NCBI GenBank assembly: GCA_934667505.1
Contig: CAKULY010000003.1
Coordinates: 55,981 to 119,980, forward strand
Length of the DNA: 64,000 bases
Reading direction: 5' to 3'
Source: an uncultured Treponema sp.
GTDB taxonomy: Bacteria; Spirochaetota; Spirochaetia; Treponematales; Treponemataceae
How positions within the stretch are numbered: position 1 is the first letter of the stretch; each line of letters starts with the position of its first letter. Below are positions 17,995-25,770 of the stretch, piece by piece. A model generated the notes under the pieces. It was given only the letters and a program-made list of their open reading frames with translations. It was not told the DNA's origin and searched no databases. Position numbers and translations under genes: made by a program.

Positions 17995-19497
17995 ATGAAC
18001 AAAAATTTAAATAATATTATTGAAAAAATCTTTGTGAAGGCGGCAAGAATTGGTCTGTTTTTTATAATATGTGTTTTTACTTCGCAGTGTTTTGCACAGT
18101 CTTCTGTTTCTACAAATACGACATCTAGTTTTCAGTATTTAAAGCAGTTTAATTCTGTATTTAATTTGGTTCAGCAAAATTATGTAGATGAAGTTGATCC
18201 TAAAGTTTTATACGAAGGCGCAATGAAAGGTATGCTAGAGGCGTTAAACGACCCGTATACTTCCTACTTGGATGAAGATACTATTAGAGACCTTTCTGAT
18301 ACAACAAATGGGAACTTTGGAGGAGTCGGGCTTTCTATTTCAAAACCTGTTGAATCAAAACCCGGAAAACCTGCCTATGTTGAAGTTGCCTCTCCAATCG
18401 AAGATTCCCCTGGCGCAAAAGCTGGAATTCAATCTGGGGACTATATAATAGAAGTTAATGGAAAAAATACCGCCGAAATGTCAATGAAAGATGTGCTTTC
18501 TGTTCTTCGCGGAAAAATAGGAGAGTCTGTAAATGTTACAATTCTTAGAGGAAAGAACCTAAAGTTTTCTGTAGACTTGGTACGCGCCTTGATAGAAGTT
18601 CCTACCGTAAAATATGGCATGATTGGTTCTACTGGATATTGCAGAATAATTCAGTTTACGCCAGATACTCCTGAACGCGTTCAAGATGCTTTGGATTCTT
18701 TCAAAGAAAACGATTTTAAGAATTTGATAATAGACTTGCGCGACAATCCTGGAGGCCTTATAACGAGCGTCGTAGCCGTTGCCGACAAATTTATAGATGA
18801 AGGTCCGATTGTTTCTACAAAAAGCAGGCTTTCCTATGAAAATTCTGTATTTAATGCAAGTCCAAAAAAAACTGTGGTAAAAAACGTTCCGATTATAGTT
18901 CTTATAAACCAAGGTTCTGCAAGCGCTTCAGAAATCCTTTCGGGGGCTTTAAAAGACTATCACTTAGCGTACCTTGTGGGGCAAAGGACTTATGGAAAAG
19001 GTTCTGTTCAGCAGGTAATTCCTTTGTTTTCAGATAAAGAAGAAATAAAAATGACCATGGCAAGGTACTATTCGCCAAGCGACACTAATATCGACAAAAT
19101 CGGTATTCCTCCAGACTTGGAAGTGTCTTATCCTGTGCTTACAGAAGATGACGAAAACGCCTACAAAAAACTTATTGACAGCAACGAAATCTCTGAATAT
19201 GCAGAAAAAAATCCTGATATGGACGAAAAACAAATTGCGGATTTTGCTGCAGATTTAAAGACCCACTACAATTTGGAAGAAAGGCTGTTGCGCCGGCTTG
19301 TACGCATTCAAGTAAACCGCACAAAACCTGCCGCCTTGTACGATTTGGATTACGATATTCAATTGAACAAAGCTCTTGAGATTCTTAGAACTACCAGCGA
19401 TTTTAAAGAGCTTGTAAACTCTACAAAGACATTAAAGGAACTTCAGTCGGAAGTAAATCTTGATTCTGAAGAAGAACTGCCGCAAGCGGACGACTAA
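17995..19497 (+). CDS. C-terminal processing protease (S41 family, PDZ domain)
   Basis: A 500-residue periplasmic serine protease with an N-terminal signal or anchor (FFIICVFTSQCFAQ). A PDZ domain follows (about 90-175, FGGVGLSISKP start), then the S41 catalytic domain with Ser in GSASASEILSG and Lys in YGKGSVQQV. Length is typical of CtpA. An ATG three codons upstream (17986) is possible; 17995 is preferred because it fits the promoter spacing and neither has an SD. Members trim periplasmic or envelope proteins. The gene is 12 nt before rsmE. Confidence 0.93.
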   Translation: MNKNLNNIIEKIFVKAARIGLFFIICVFTSQCFAQSSVSTNTTSSFQYLKQFNSVFNLVQQNYVDEVDPKVLYEGAMKGMLEALNDPYTSYLDEDTIRDLSDTTNGNFGGVGLSISKPVESKPGKPAYVEVASPIEDSPGAKAGIQSGDYIIEVNGKNTAEMSMKDVLSVLRGKIGESVNVTILRGKNLKFSVDLVRALIEVPTVKYGMIGSTGYCRIIQFTPDTPERVQDALDSFKENDFKNLIIDLRDNPGGLITSVVAVADKFIDEGPIVSTKSRLSYENSVFNASPKKTVVKNVPIIVLINQGSASASEILSGALKDYHLAYLVGQRTYGKGSVQQVIPLFSDKEEIKMTMARYYSPSDTNIDKIGIPPDLEVSYPVLTEDDENAYKKLIDSNEISEYAEKNPDMDEKQIADFAADLKTHYNLEERLLRRLVRIQVNRTKPAALYDLDYDIQLNKALEILRTTSDFKELVNSTKTLKELQSEVNLDSEEELPQADD

Positions 19498-19509
19498 GGA
19501 TTTTAAAAT

Positions 19510-20346
19510 ATGCGCCAATTTTTGTGTTCTGTTGCTCCTTGCAAAAATGGAATGCTGGAAGTTTCTGGAAAAGACTACAAATACCTTAGGCAAGTCTTGC
19601 GTATAAAAAGCGGTGATATGGTTAGCCTTAGGCTTCCCGATGGAACTCTTGAAAATGCGACTGTCTGTGCGGTAAACGATGGGGCAAAGGTAGTTGTTTT
19701 TCAGCTTTGCGCGCAGGCGGGGCGTTCGGTAACTAGAGGGGTGCAGGCTCAGGAAACTAAAAACGCCTTTGCAAATACAGAGTACTGGCTTTTTCAATTT
19801 GTTGCGCGTCCTTCTAAAATGGAGCAAATTATAAGACAGGCTGTTGAATGTGGCGTAAAATATATAGTCCCAGTTGAAGGTGCTTTTTCGCAGAAGCAAA
19901 ACATTCTTGCAATGCGAAGCGGAAAAAAAGAGCGCATCGCAAAGATTGTAAGGGAAGCGAGACAGCAAAGCGGCTCCGCCGTAGAATCTTGTGTTTTAGA
20001 ATGTGTTTCTTTAAGCAAGGCTATGGAACTTTGGAAAAAAGCCTGCGAAAATTTTGGGGACTGCGATAAGCTTTCGCTTGCGCTTTACGAGCGAACAGAA
20101 AAAACTTTGCCGCTTCATAAAGTTGTTGCAGAAAGCTGCAGACAGAAAAAAAAGACCATTGCGGCGCTTGCAGTCGGTTGTGAAGGTGGAATAAGTCCTG
20201 AAGAAATGGAAATCCTTTTGGAAGAAAAGTTTATTCCTGTCCACTTTGATGTAAATATTTTACGCTGCGAGACAGCCAGTATTTATGGGCTTGCTGCTCT
20301 GCAGTCTGCCTTTTTGGAGAAAGAACTATGGGAATTCAAAGAGTAG
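19510..20346 (+). CDS. rsmE: 16S rRNA (uracil(1498)-N(3))-methyltransferase
   Basis: A 278-residue SPOUT methyltransferase. The N-terminal PUA-like domain contains YLRQVLRIKSGD; the C-terminal knotted domain contains AALAVGCEGGISPEE and LRCETASIYGLAALQ. It is somewhat longer than the usual 240-250 residues because of an insertion near 75-90. It overlaps the next gene by 19 nt. Confidence 0.93.
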   Translation: MRQFLCSVAPCKNGMLEVSGKDYKYLRQVLRIKSGDMVSLRLPDGTLENATVCAVNDGAKVVVFQLCAQAGRSVTRGVQAQETKNAFANTEYWLFQFVARPSKMEQIIRQAVECGVKYIVPVEGAFSQKQNILAMRSGKKERIAKIVREARQQSGSAVESCVLECVSLSKAMELWKKACENFGDCDKLSLALYERTEKTLPLHKVVAESCRQKKKTIAALAVGCEGGISPEEMEILLEEKFIPVHFDVNILRCETASIYGLAALQSAFLEKELWEFKE

Positions 20347-21068
20347 AAATTCTTGGCGTGCCGGTTGATATTCTTCAACCGCAGGATTTAGAAATGGTAA
20401 TGCTAGAGCTTTTGGCAAAGCCTGGAACTAAACAGATAATTTTTCTTTCTATTTGGGATTTAATAAAGGCTCGCAGGCGAGGCGAATTTCAAGAATGTGT
20501 AAAAAATGCGGATTTAGTTATTCCCATTTCAAAAAGCATTATAAAGGGAGCAGCTTTTTTAAAAAAGACTGTTCCTATCAGGTATAATCCGTTTAATGTT
20601 GTAATAGATATTCTTTCTGTGCTTGAAGCTCATTTTAAAACGCTGTACCTTTTGGGATCTCATGCACAAACTTTGTATATTGCAGAAAATAATATTCGCG
20701 ATACGTATCCGGAACTTAGAATTGTGGGCCGCTTTAATGGTTATTATCCAAAAAAATTGGAAGATGACATTGTTCAGTCAATTTACAAATCTTCGCCTTC
20801 CCTTGTCTTAATTGGAGACGGCATAAAAGAAAAAAATTGTTGGTCTTACAGAAGGCGAAATAAGTTTTCTTCTAGCATTTTTATTTACTATAAAGATTCG
20901 ATGGGAATTTTTTCAAAAAGAATAAAAAGGGTGAGCGAAAAGACGTTTGAACGTGGGCATGAAATTTATCATGCCATTTTAAGGAATCCTTTTAAAATAT
21001 TTTTGATTTTTCCATTTATGACTTATGTTTTTAGCCTTTTATGGAAACGAATTTTTTGCAAAGATTAA
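20328..21068 (+). CDS. WecG/TagA/CpsF-family glycosyltransferase-like protein
   Basis: A 246-residue protein starting MGIQRVEILGVPVDIL, with the GT26-type pattern: VKNADLVIPISKSI in place of the usual NADGxG loop, then YLLGSHAQTLYIAENNIRDTYP and IVGRFNGYYP. The usual PxQE motif near the end is replaced by GDGIKEKNCWSYRR, so substrate or activity may differ. The C-terminus has one hydrophobic segment (IFLIFPFMTYVFSLL). The SD GGAG lies inside rsmE. Members add ManNAc-type sugars in surface polysaccharide synthesis; the donor here is unknown. Confidence 0.82.
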   Translation: MGIQRVEILGVPVDILQPQDLEMVMLELLAKPGTKQIIFLSIWDLIKARRRGEFQECVKNADLVIPISKSIIKGAAFLKKTVPIRYNPFNVVIDILSVLEAHFKTLYLLGSHAQTLYIAENNIRDTYPELRIVGRFNGYYPKKLEDDIVQSIYKSSPSLVLIGDGIKEKNCWSYRRRNKFSSSIFIYYKDSMGIFSKRIKRVSEKTFERGHEIYHAILRNPFKIFLIFPFMTYVFSLLWKRIFCKD

Positions 21069-21069
21069 T

Positions 21070-21291
21070 TAGCCCATGCTTCGAGTTTTTAGGAAAATGA
21101 ACAAAAGCGTAAGCGAATTTACAATTTGTGAAGATTTTGTGCGATAAGAACGATTAAGGTTGCATAGCAACCCCAGCCAATTCAAACGAAGTGCGAGCAC
21201 GACCATCTGCAGCAAGGGTTAGTAAACAAACCTTGGAAAGTCGCTGAAAGCTTTTTTTTATAATTTGTAAAAAAACTCGGCTTTCGGGCTA
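21070..21291. repeat. R1 repeat, long form, reverse orientation
   Basis: TAGCCCATGCTTCGAG at the left and ACTCGGCTTTCGGGCTA at the right form inverted ends flanked by TA. The interior has the GTAAGCGAATTTACAATTTG arm, the GGTTGC/GCAACC core hairpin and a unique insertion near 21205-21240. The left end is 2 nt after the WecG-like stop and the right end supplies the TAG stop of trmJ. Confidence 0.85.
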
Positions 21292-22056
21292 GTTAAGTTG
21301 CTGTGCTTTGTTTTTCGCAGAAAGTCCTGCCGCTTTTGAAAATGTTTTTTCTAAGTACTGTGCTTCGCTTTCCGAAAGCGCGGCTCTAGAAAGAAGGCTT
21401 CTCCAAAATTCCTGCATATCTTTTTTTCCTGCTATTTTAAAAAATCCTATCTTTTGCAGATTTTCAACAATGCAGTCTACGGTTTTATCGATTCTTTGCA
21501 AGCTTAAAGGCGTGTATCCAGTAAGGCGGCCGTTTTTCTGCCTAAAAAGATGGTAGCAAATTATTTGCACTGCGTGAGAAAGATTTAATGAGCCAAAATC
21601 TTTGCTGGATGGAATTGTAACGCCTACGGTACACTCTTTTAGCTGTTCATCTGTAAGGCCTGTGCGCTCGTTTCCAAAAACTACAGCAAGATTTGCTCCT
21701 TCCGATTCTGTGTTTGATTTAGAATCTGAAAGTCCTGTGATTTTATCTGCTATTTGCGCAAATTCTTCTGGCAAGAAAAGTTTTTCTTTGCGGTTTTGGC
21801 CTCTTCTTCTAGTGGTTCCTGCCGCAAGTGTACAGTCTTTTGTAGCCTCTTTTATGGAAGAAAAGAATTCCGCATTGTCGTAAATATATGCGGCGTGAAT
21901 TGCAAGAACATGAATTTTTTCAATATCGTAGTCCTCTTTTTTTCCTATGATTCTTAAATGTTTTATGTCGTTGTTGGCCATTGCTCTGCATGCCGCGCCT
22001 ATGTTTCTACATTCGTCTGGGTGGTCTAAAATTATGCAAACTTTGTTCAAATCCAT
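21289..22056 (-). CDS. trmJ: TrmJ-like tRNA/rRNA 2'-O-methyltransferase (SPOUT)
   Basis: A 255-residue SPOUT enzyme. The SAM knot motifs are LAVVFGNERTGLTDEQL and IPSSKDFGSLNLSHAVQI; the N-terminus carries HPDECRNIGAACRAMANND. The probable target is the wobble-region ribose of tRNA. No SD precedes the ATG and TATACT lies 6 nt upstream, so the message is probably leaderless. The stop codon is formed by the end of an R1 repeat. Confidence 0.88.
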   Translation of the reverse strand: MDLNKVCIILDHPDECRNIGAACRAMANNDIKHLRIIGKKEDYDIEKIHVLAIHAAYIYDNAEFFSSIKEATKDCTLAAGTTRRRGQNRKEKLFLPEEFAQIADKITGLSDSKSNTESEGANLAVVFGNERTGLTDEQLKECTVGVTIPSSKDFGSLNLSHAVQIICYHLFRQKNGRLTGYTPLSLQRIDKTVDCIVENLQKIGFFKIAGKKDMQEFWRSLLSRAALSESEAQYLEKTFSKAAGLSAKNKAQQLN

Positions 22057-22062
22057 TTTTTC

Positions 22063-22091
22063 AGTATATCAGACATATTCTTTTGAGTGAA
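22063..22091 (-). promoter_or_regulatory. trmJ promoter, leaderless arrangement
   Basis: On the minus strand, TTCACT (22086-22091), 17 bp, TATACT (22063-22068), then 6 nt to the ATG at 22056. Confidence 0.6.
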
Positions 22092-22120
22092 GTTTAATCA
22101 AGATTAAATCAAGATTAAAA

Positions 22121-22175
22121 TTTTCGCAGCGTTTTTTTTCATTTATCATTTATAAAAAACTCGAAGCTTAGGCTG
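22121..22175. repeat. R1 right-end fragment
   Basis: TTTTCGCAGCG to AACTCGAAGCTTAGGCTGA corresponds to the right end of R1 only. It lies 5 nt from a full R1 copy; together they fill most of the gene-free stretch 22057-22470. Confidence 0.65.
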
Positions 22176-22179
22176 ATTA

Positions 22180-22387
22180 TAAGGTCGAATGTCGAGTCTT
22201 TAGAAAAAAGAATAAAGAGTAAGCGAAGTTGCAATTTGTGAAGATTTTGTGCGATAAGAACAATTTAGGGTTTGCACAGCAACCTAAACCAAGTCAAACG
22301 AAGTTTGAGCACAACCATCTGAACAAATTGAAAATTCGCTGAAAGCGTTTTTTTTCATTTTATAAAAAACTCGACATTCGACCTTAA
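22180..22387. repeat. R1 repeat, long form, reverse orientation
   Basis: Its ends are TAAGGTCGAATGTCGAG and CTCGACATTCGACCTTA, a perfect inverted repeat that has drifted from the usual AGCCC end while keeping complementarity. The interior keeps the GCGATAAGAAC segment, a core and the CGCTGAAAGCG segment. Confidence 0.82.
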
Positions 22388-22403
22388 AAAAATAAAGTTA
22401 GTG

Positions 22404-22456
22404 TTGACAAACTTTTTTAGTTAGATTATGCTAATCTTTGGTTAGAGAAGTCTAAC
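22404..22456 (+). promoter_or_regulatory. feo operon promoter with two DtxR-type palindromes
   Basis: The -35 is TTGACA (22404-22409), then 17 bp, and the -10 is TATGCT (22427-22432). AGATTATGCTAATCT (22423-22437) is a perfect palindrome over the -10; GTTAGAGAAGTCTAAC (22441-22456) is a second just downstream. Both share TTAG/CTAA half-sites like DtxR/IdeR/MntR-family boxes, so iron-dependent repression is inferred. Confidence 0.75.
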
Positions 22457-22470
22457 TTTAGGAGGTCGTT

Positions 22471-22680
22471 ATGCCGTTATCTATGTGTTCAGATGGAGAA
22501 GTTTGCACTGTAAAAAGAATTGGTGGTTCGCCAGAAGTAAGACAGCACTTGATAGAATTAGGCTTTAATGTTGGTGCTCCAGTAACAGTTGTTTCCACAT
22601 TGAATGGAAACATTATTGTTCGCGTAAAGGATTGCCGTGTAGCAATTGATGCTTCTATGGCAAACCGGATTGTTGTGTAA
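22471..22680 (+). CDS. feoA: FeoA-domain protein, first copy
   Basis: A 69-residue SH3-like FeoA domain (CTVKRIGGSPEVRQHLIELGFNVGAPVTVV), accessory to ferrous iron uptake by FeoB. A strong SD GGAGG lies 6 nt before the ATG. It is first gene of the operon and 43 nt before a second FeoA; the gap holds GTTTGCATTGCAAAT, a small hairpin. Confidence 0.92.
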   Translation: MPLSMCSDGEVCTVKRIGGSPEVRQHLIELGFNVGAPVTVVSTLNGNIIVRVKDCRVAIDASMANRIVV

Positions 22681-22723
22681 TTTTTAAAAGTTTGCATTGC
22701 AAATTTTTTTATGAGAGGTAGGA

Positions 22724-22945
22724 ATGAAAACTTTAAAAGACGCTGTTGTGGGCGAAACACTGACAGTAAAACGTCTTAATGGCGAAGGCGCTTTAAAAAG
22801 ACGTTTGATGGATATGGGTTTAACAAAAGGCTGCGAAGTCTATATCAGAAAGGTTGCTCCGCTTGGCGACCCTGTAGAAATTACTGTGCGCGGCTATGAA
22901 CTTAGCGTGAGAAAACAAGACGCTGAATGTGTGGAGGTAGAATAA
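22724..22945 (+). CDS. feoA: FeoA-domain protein, second copy
   Basis: A 73-residue FeoA domain (LTVKRLNGEGALKRRLMDMGLTKG), about one-third identical to the first by eye. The SD is GAGAGG. Its TAA stop shares one base with the feoB ATG, so it is coupled to FeoB translation. Two separate FeoA proteins with one FeoB is a known arrangement in anaerobes. Confidence 0.93.
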   Translation: MKTLKDAVVGETLTVKRLNGEGALKRRLMDMGLTKGCEVYIRKVAPLGDPVEITVRGYELSVRKQDAECVEVE

Positions 22946-25263
22946 TGGCTGTAACAAAAATAGCCCTTGCTGGAAATCCAAACTGCGGTAAGACTACAAT
23001 GTTTAACAATCTTACAGGAACAGTTCAGTATGTTGGAAACTGGCCTGGAGTAACAGTTGAAAAGAAAGAAGGAAGAATTAAAGATTCTAAAGATGTTGTT
23101 GTAACTGATTTGCCTGGCGTTTATTCTCTTTCTCCTTATACAAACGAAGAAGTGGTTACTCGCGATTACCTTGCAGGAAATGAGCCTTCTGCCGTAATTG
23201 ACATTGTTGATTCTACAAACCTTGAGCGAAATCTTTATCTTACAACTCAAATTCTTGAACTGGGAAAACCTGTTGTTGTTGCATTGAACCTTGTGGACGC
23301 TCTTAAAAAATCTGGTGACAAAATCGATGTCGCAAAGCTTTCTGAAAGGCTTGGCTGCCCGGTTGTTGAAACTGTGGCTTTAAAAGGAAAAGGCGTTAAA
23401 GAGGTTGCTGCAAAAGCCGTTGAGCTTGCAAAATCAGATGCAAAAAATCCAGTTACAAAGTTTTCTTCAGAAGTGGAAGCGGCGATTGAAGAAGTTGAAA
23501 CCCTTGTTCCTTCTAGCGTTGATTCAAAAATCCGCCGTTGGACTGCTATAAAAATTATTGAACGCGATGCAGTTGTAATCAAAAAAGTTGGACTTGACGA
23601 TTCTGCTAAAGAAAAAGCAGAAGCTGTTACAAAAAAGCTTGAGCTTTCAAAAGATGATGATATTGAATCAATTATAACTAATGAACGATATGAATATATC
23701 ATAGGACTTTTAAAAGGAGTTCTTGTAAAATCTGGAAAAAAACTTACAGCTTCTGATAAAATCGACAGAATTGTAACAAACCGCTTTCTTGGTATTCCAA
23801 TCTTCCTTCTGGTCATGTGGTTTATTTACTACATCGCAGTTTCTACAGTTGGAACTTTCATGACTGACTGGACAAATGACACTTTTGTAGGCGAAATTGT
23901 TCAAGGAAGCGTTACTGCCTGGATGGAGAAAGCCGGCGCAAATCCTGTTTTAATCGACTGCATTGTAAACGGAATTTTAGGCGGGCTTGGAGCGGTGCTT
24001 GGATTTGTTCCGCAGATGGCTATTTTGTTCCTTCTTCTTTCTATTGTGGAAGACGTTGGCTACATGGTTCGAATTGCCTTTGTAATGGATCGTGTCTTTA
24101 GAAAGTTCGGTCTTTCTGGAAAATCTTTCATTCCTATGTTGATTGGTTCTGGTTGCGGCGTTCCTGGAATTATGGCTTCAAGAACGATTGAAAATGAAAA
24201 CGACCGCCGTATGACCATTATGACAACAACTTGGGTTCCTTGCGGTGCTAAACTTCCTGTTATTGCTTGTATGGCTGCTGTTATTGCAAGCCAGCTTTCT
24301 AAAACAGACTGTTCTTGGGTTGCTCCAGTGATGTATATAATTGGAATCGGCTCTGTTCTTGTTTCTGCAATTATGCTTAAGAAAACAAAGCCTTTCCACG
24401 GACCTGCGGCTCCTTTTATTATGGAACTTCCACAGTATCATATTCCTTCAATTAAGACAGTTCTTCTTCATACTTGGGAACGTTTGTGGTCGTTCATCAA
24501 AAAGGCAGGAACTATTCTTTTCCTTGCATGTCTGGTGATGTGGTTCCTTGCAAGCTACGGCTGGAATCATAAGACTGAAAATGTTGAAGTTGCAGAAAAC
24601 GGAACAGCTGCTGAGCAGTCTGTTGAAAAAACTTCGTTCGGTCTTGTAGAAGATGCTGATGATTCTATAATGGCAAAAGTCGGCGGCGCAATCCGCTACA
24701 TTTTTGTTCCTCTTGGATTTGGCAACGAACAGGGCGGCTGGCAGTGTGCTGCAGCTTCTATTTCTGGATTTTCTGCAAAGGAAGGTATTGTTTCTACAAT
24801 GGGCGTTCTTGCTGGCGTTGATTCTGAAGAAGAATCTGAAGAAGCTGCAGTTGCAGAATCTTCTGCTGCAGAAGGCGAAGAAGAAGCAGAAGAGGACGAA
24901 GATGCTGAAAATAAAGCGATTGGAAAGCGAATCGCCGAGCTTGCTTGGTTCCCTACAGCGTTGGCTGCGTTCGCGTTCCTTATGTTCAACTTGCTTGATT
25001 CTCCTTGTCTTGCGGCTATTTCCACAATGGCTAATGAACTTAAGAGCCGAAAATGGTTCTGGTTTGCAATTGGATTCCAAAATATTTACGCTTACGTTAT
25101 GACTATGATAGTGTTCCAATTAGGCTCTCTGTTTGCGGGTCATGCGTTTGGAAACGGATATTCACTGCCGGCTCTTATAATTTCTTTCTTGTTCCTTGCA
25201 GGTATTTTGTTTATGTTGTTTAGACCAAATCCCTATGAAAGGAAAAGCAAGGTAAACGCTTAA
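22945..25263 (+). CDS. feoB: Ferrous iron transporter FeoB
   Basis: A 772-residue inner-membrane Fe2+ transporter. The N-terminal G domain has G1 GNPNCGKTT, G3 DLPGVYSL and G4 NLVD, followed by a helical GDI region. The membrane core has two Gate motifs (VGYMVRIAFVMDR; LIGSGCGVPGIMAS). The start ATG at 22945 follows GGAGG. An unusual acidic insertion (about 625-657, mostly Glu/Asp/Ala/Ser) sits in the cytoplasmic loop before the last helices. A terminator hairpin follows the stop. Confidence 0.97.
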   Translation: MAVTKIALAGNPNCGKTTMFNNLTGTVQYVGNWPGVTVEKKEGRIKDSKDVVVTDLPGVYSLSPYTNEEVVTRDYLAGNEPSAVIDIVDSTNLERNLYLTTQILELGKPVVVALNLVDALKKSGDKIDVAKLSERLGCPVVETVALKGKGVKEVAAKAVELAKSDAKNPVTKFSSEVEAAIEEVETLVPSSVDSKIRRWTAIKIIERDAVVIKKVGLDDSAKEKAEAVTKKLELSKDDDIESIITNERYEYIIGLLKGVLVKSGKKLTASDKIDRIVTNRFLGIPIFLLVMWFIYYIAVSTVGTFMTDWTNDTFVGEIVQGSVTAWMEKAGANPVLIDCIVNGILGGLGAVLGFVPQMAILFLLLSIVEDVGYMVRIAFVMDRVFRKFGLSGKSFIPMLIGSGCGVPGIMASRTIENENDRRMTIMTTTWVPCGAKLPVIACMAAVIASQLSKTDCSWVAPVMYIIGIGSVLVSAIMLKKTKPFHGPAAPFIMELPQYHIPSIKTVLLHTWERLWSFIKKAGTILFLACLVMWFLASYGWNHKTENVEVAENGTAAEQSVEKTSFGLVEDADDSIMAKVGGAIRYIFVPLGFGNEQGGWQCAAASISGFSAKEGIVSTMGVLAGVDSEEESEEAAVAESSAAEGEEEAEEDEDAENKAIGKRIAELAWFPTALAAFAFLMFNLLDSPCLAAISTMANELKSRKWFWFAIGFQNIYAYVMTMIVFQLGSLFAGHAFGNGYSLPALIISFLFLAGILFMLFRPNPYERKSKVNA

Positions 25264-25270
25264 AAGTTGC

Positions 25271-25316
25271 AAAGGCTATCCTAAAAGACTGAACGTTGTT
25301 TTGGATAGCCTTTTTT
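25271..25316 (+). terminator. Rho-independent terminator after feoB
   Basis: AAAGGCTATCC pairs with GGATAGCCTTT and a run of six T follows. It lies between feoB and the small Cys-rich gene, so the small gene depends on read-through. Confidence 0.85.
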
Positions 25317-25329
25317 ATGGGAGGTTTAA

Positions 25330-25503
25330 ATGATTGCTAATATTTTAGGTTGCGTTTTTATAGGCGGTTATCTATTTTTCTGTATTTGGTATATTGTTCA
25401 CTCTCATAGAAAGGCAAAAAAAGATAACATTCCGGCAGGCTGCTTTTCGTGCGCGGCTTTTAAAAGCGGAAAATGCCATCACTGCATAGAAAAAAAGTTC
25501 TAA
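25330..25503 (+). CDS. FeoB-associated Cys-rich membrane protein
   Basis: A 57-residue protein: one N-terminal membrane helix (ILGCVFIGGYLFFCIWYIV), a basic stretch, then a Cys cluster (AGCFSCAAFKSGKCHHC) ending in EKKF. This is the layout of the small Cys-rich proteins often encoded after feoB; the cysteines could bind iron. The SD GGGAGG lies 5 nt before the ATG. Its stop codon lies directly before an R1 repeat. Confidence 0.88.
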   Translation: MIANILGCVFIGGYLFFCIWYIVHSHRKAKKDNIPAGCFSCAAFKSGKCHHCIEKKF

Positions 25504-25504
25504 A

Positions 25505-25699
25505 TAGCTTGAATTTCGAGTTTTTTATAAATTGTGAAAAAAACGCTCTCAACGAATTTACAATTTGTTACCGATGGTTGTGCTCGCACTTCGTTTGGGT
25601 TGCTATGCAACCTTAACTGTTCTTATCGCACAAAATCTTCACAAATTGTAAATTCGTTTACGCTTTTATTCTCTTTCTAAAAACTCGAAGTTCTGGCTA
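25505..25699. repeat. R1 repeat, long form, forward orientation
   Basis: TAGCTTGAATTTCGAG and AACTCGAAGTTCTGGCTA are inverted ends flanked by TA. Inner arms GCGAATTTACAATTTG-like and CAAATTGTAAATTCG-like are complementary; the core is GGTTGCTATGCAACC. It begins 1 nt after the Cys-rich gene stop. Confidence 0.87.
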
Positions 25700-25770
25700 A
25701 ATAGATTTAATTTTGTTGGCCTTGTAGTATATTTGCAGTTTTTAATCTATTATGTCTTTAAGGATTTTTT

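Noticed and set aside
19432-19968. Minus-strand 178-codon frame over ctp and rsmE
   Set aside because: It is antisense to two intact genes and shows no family features.
22471-22945. The two FeoA genes as one frameshifted gene
   Set aside because: Each has its own start, SD and complete FeoA domain.
23247-23816. Minus-strand 189-codon frame inside feoB
   Set aside because: Ser-rich translation mirrors the feoB codons; the plus-strand frame has all FeoB motifs.
24820-24917. FeoB acidic stretch as a sequencing or frame error
   Set aside because: The frame continues correctly into conserved C-terminal helices.
24448-25119. Minus-strand 223-codon frame inside feoB
   Set aside because: Low-complexity Cys/Arg/Phe-rich shadow; no initiation site.
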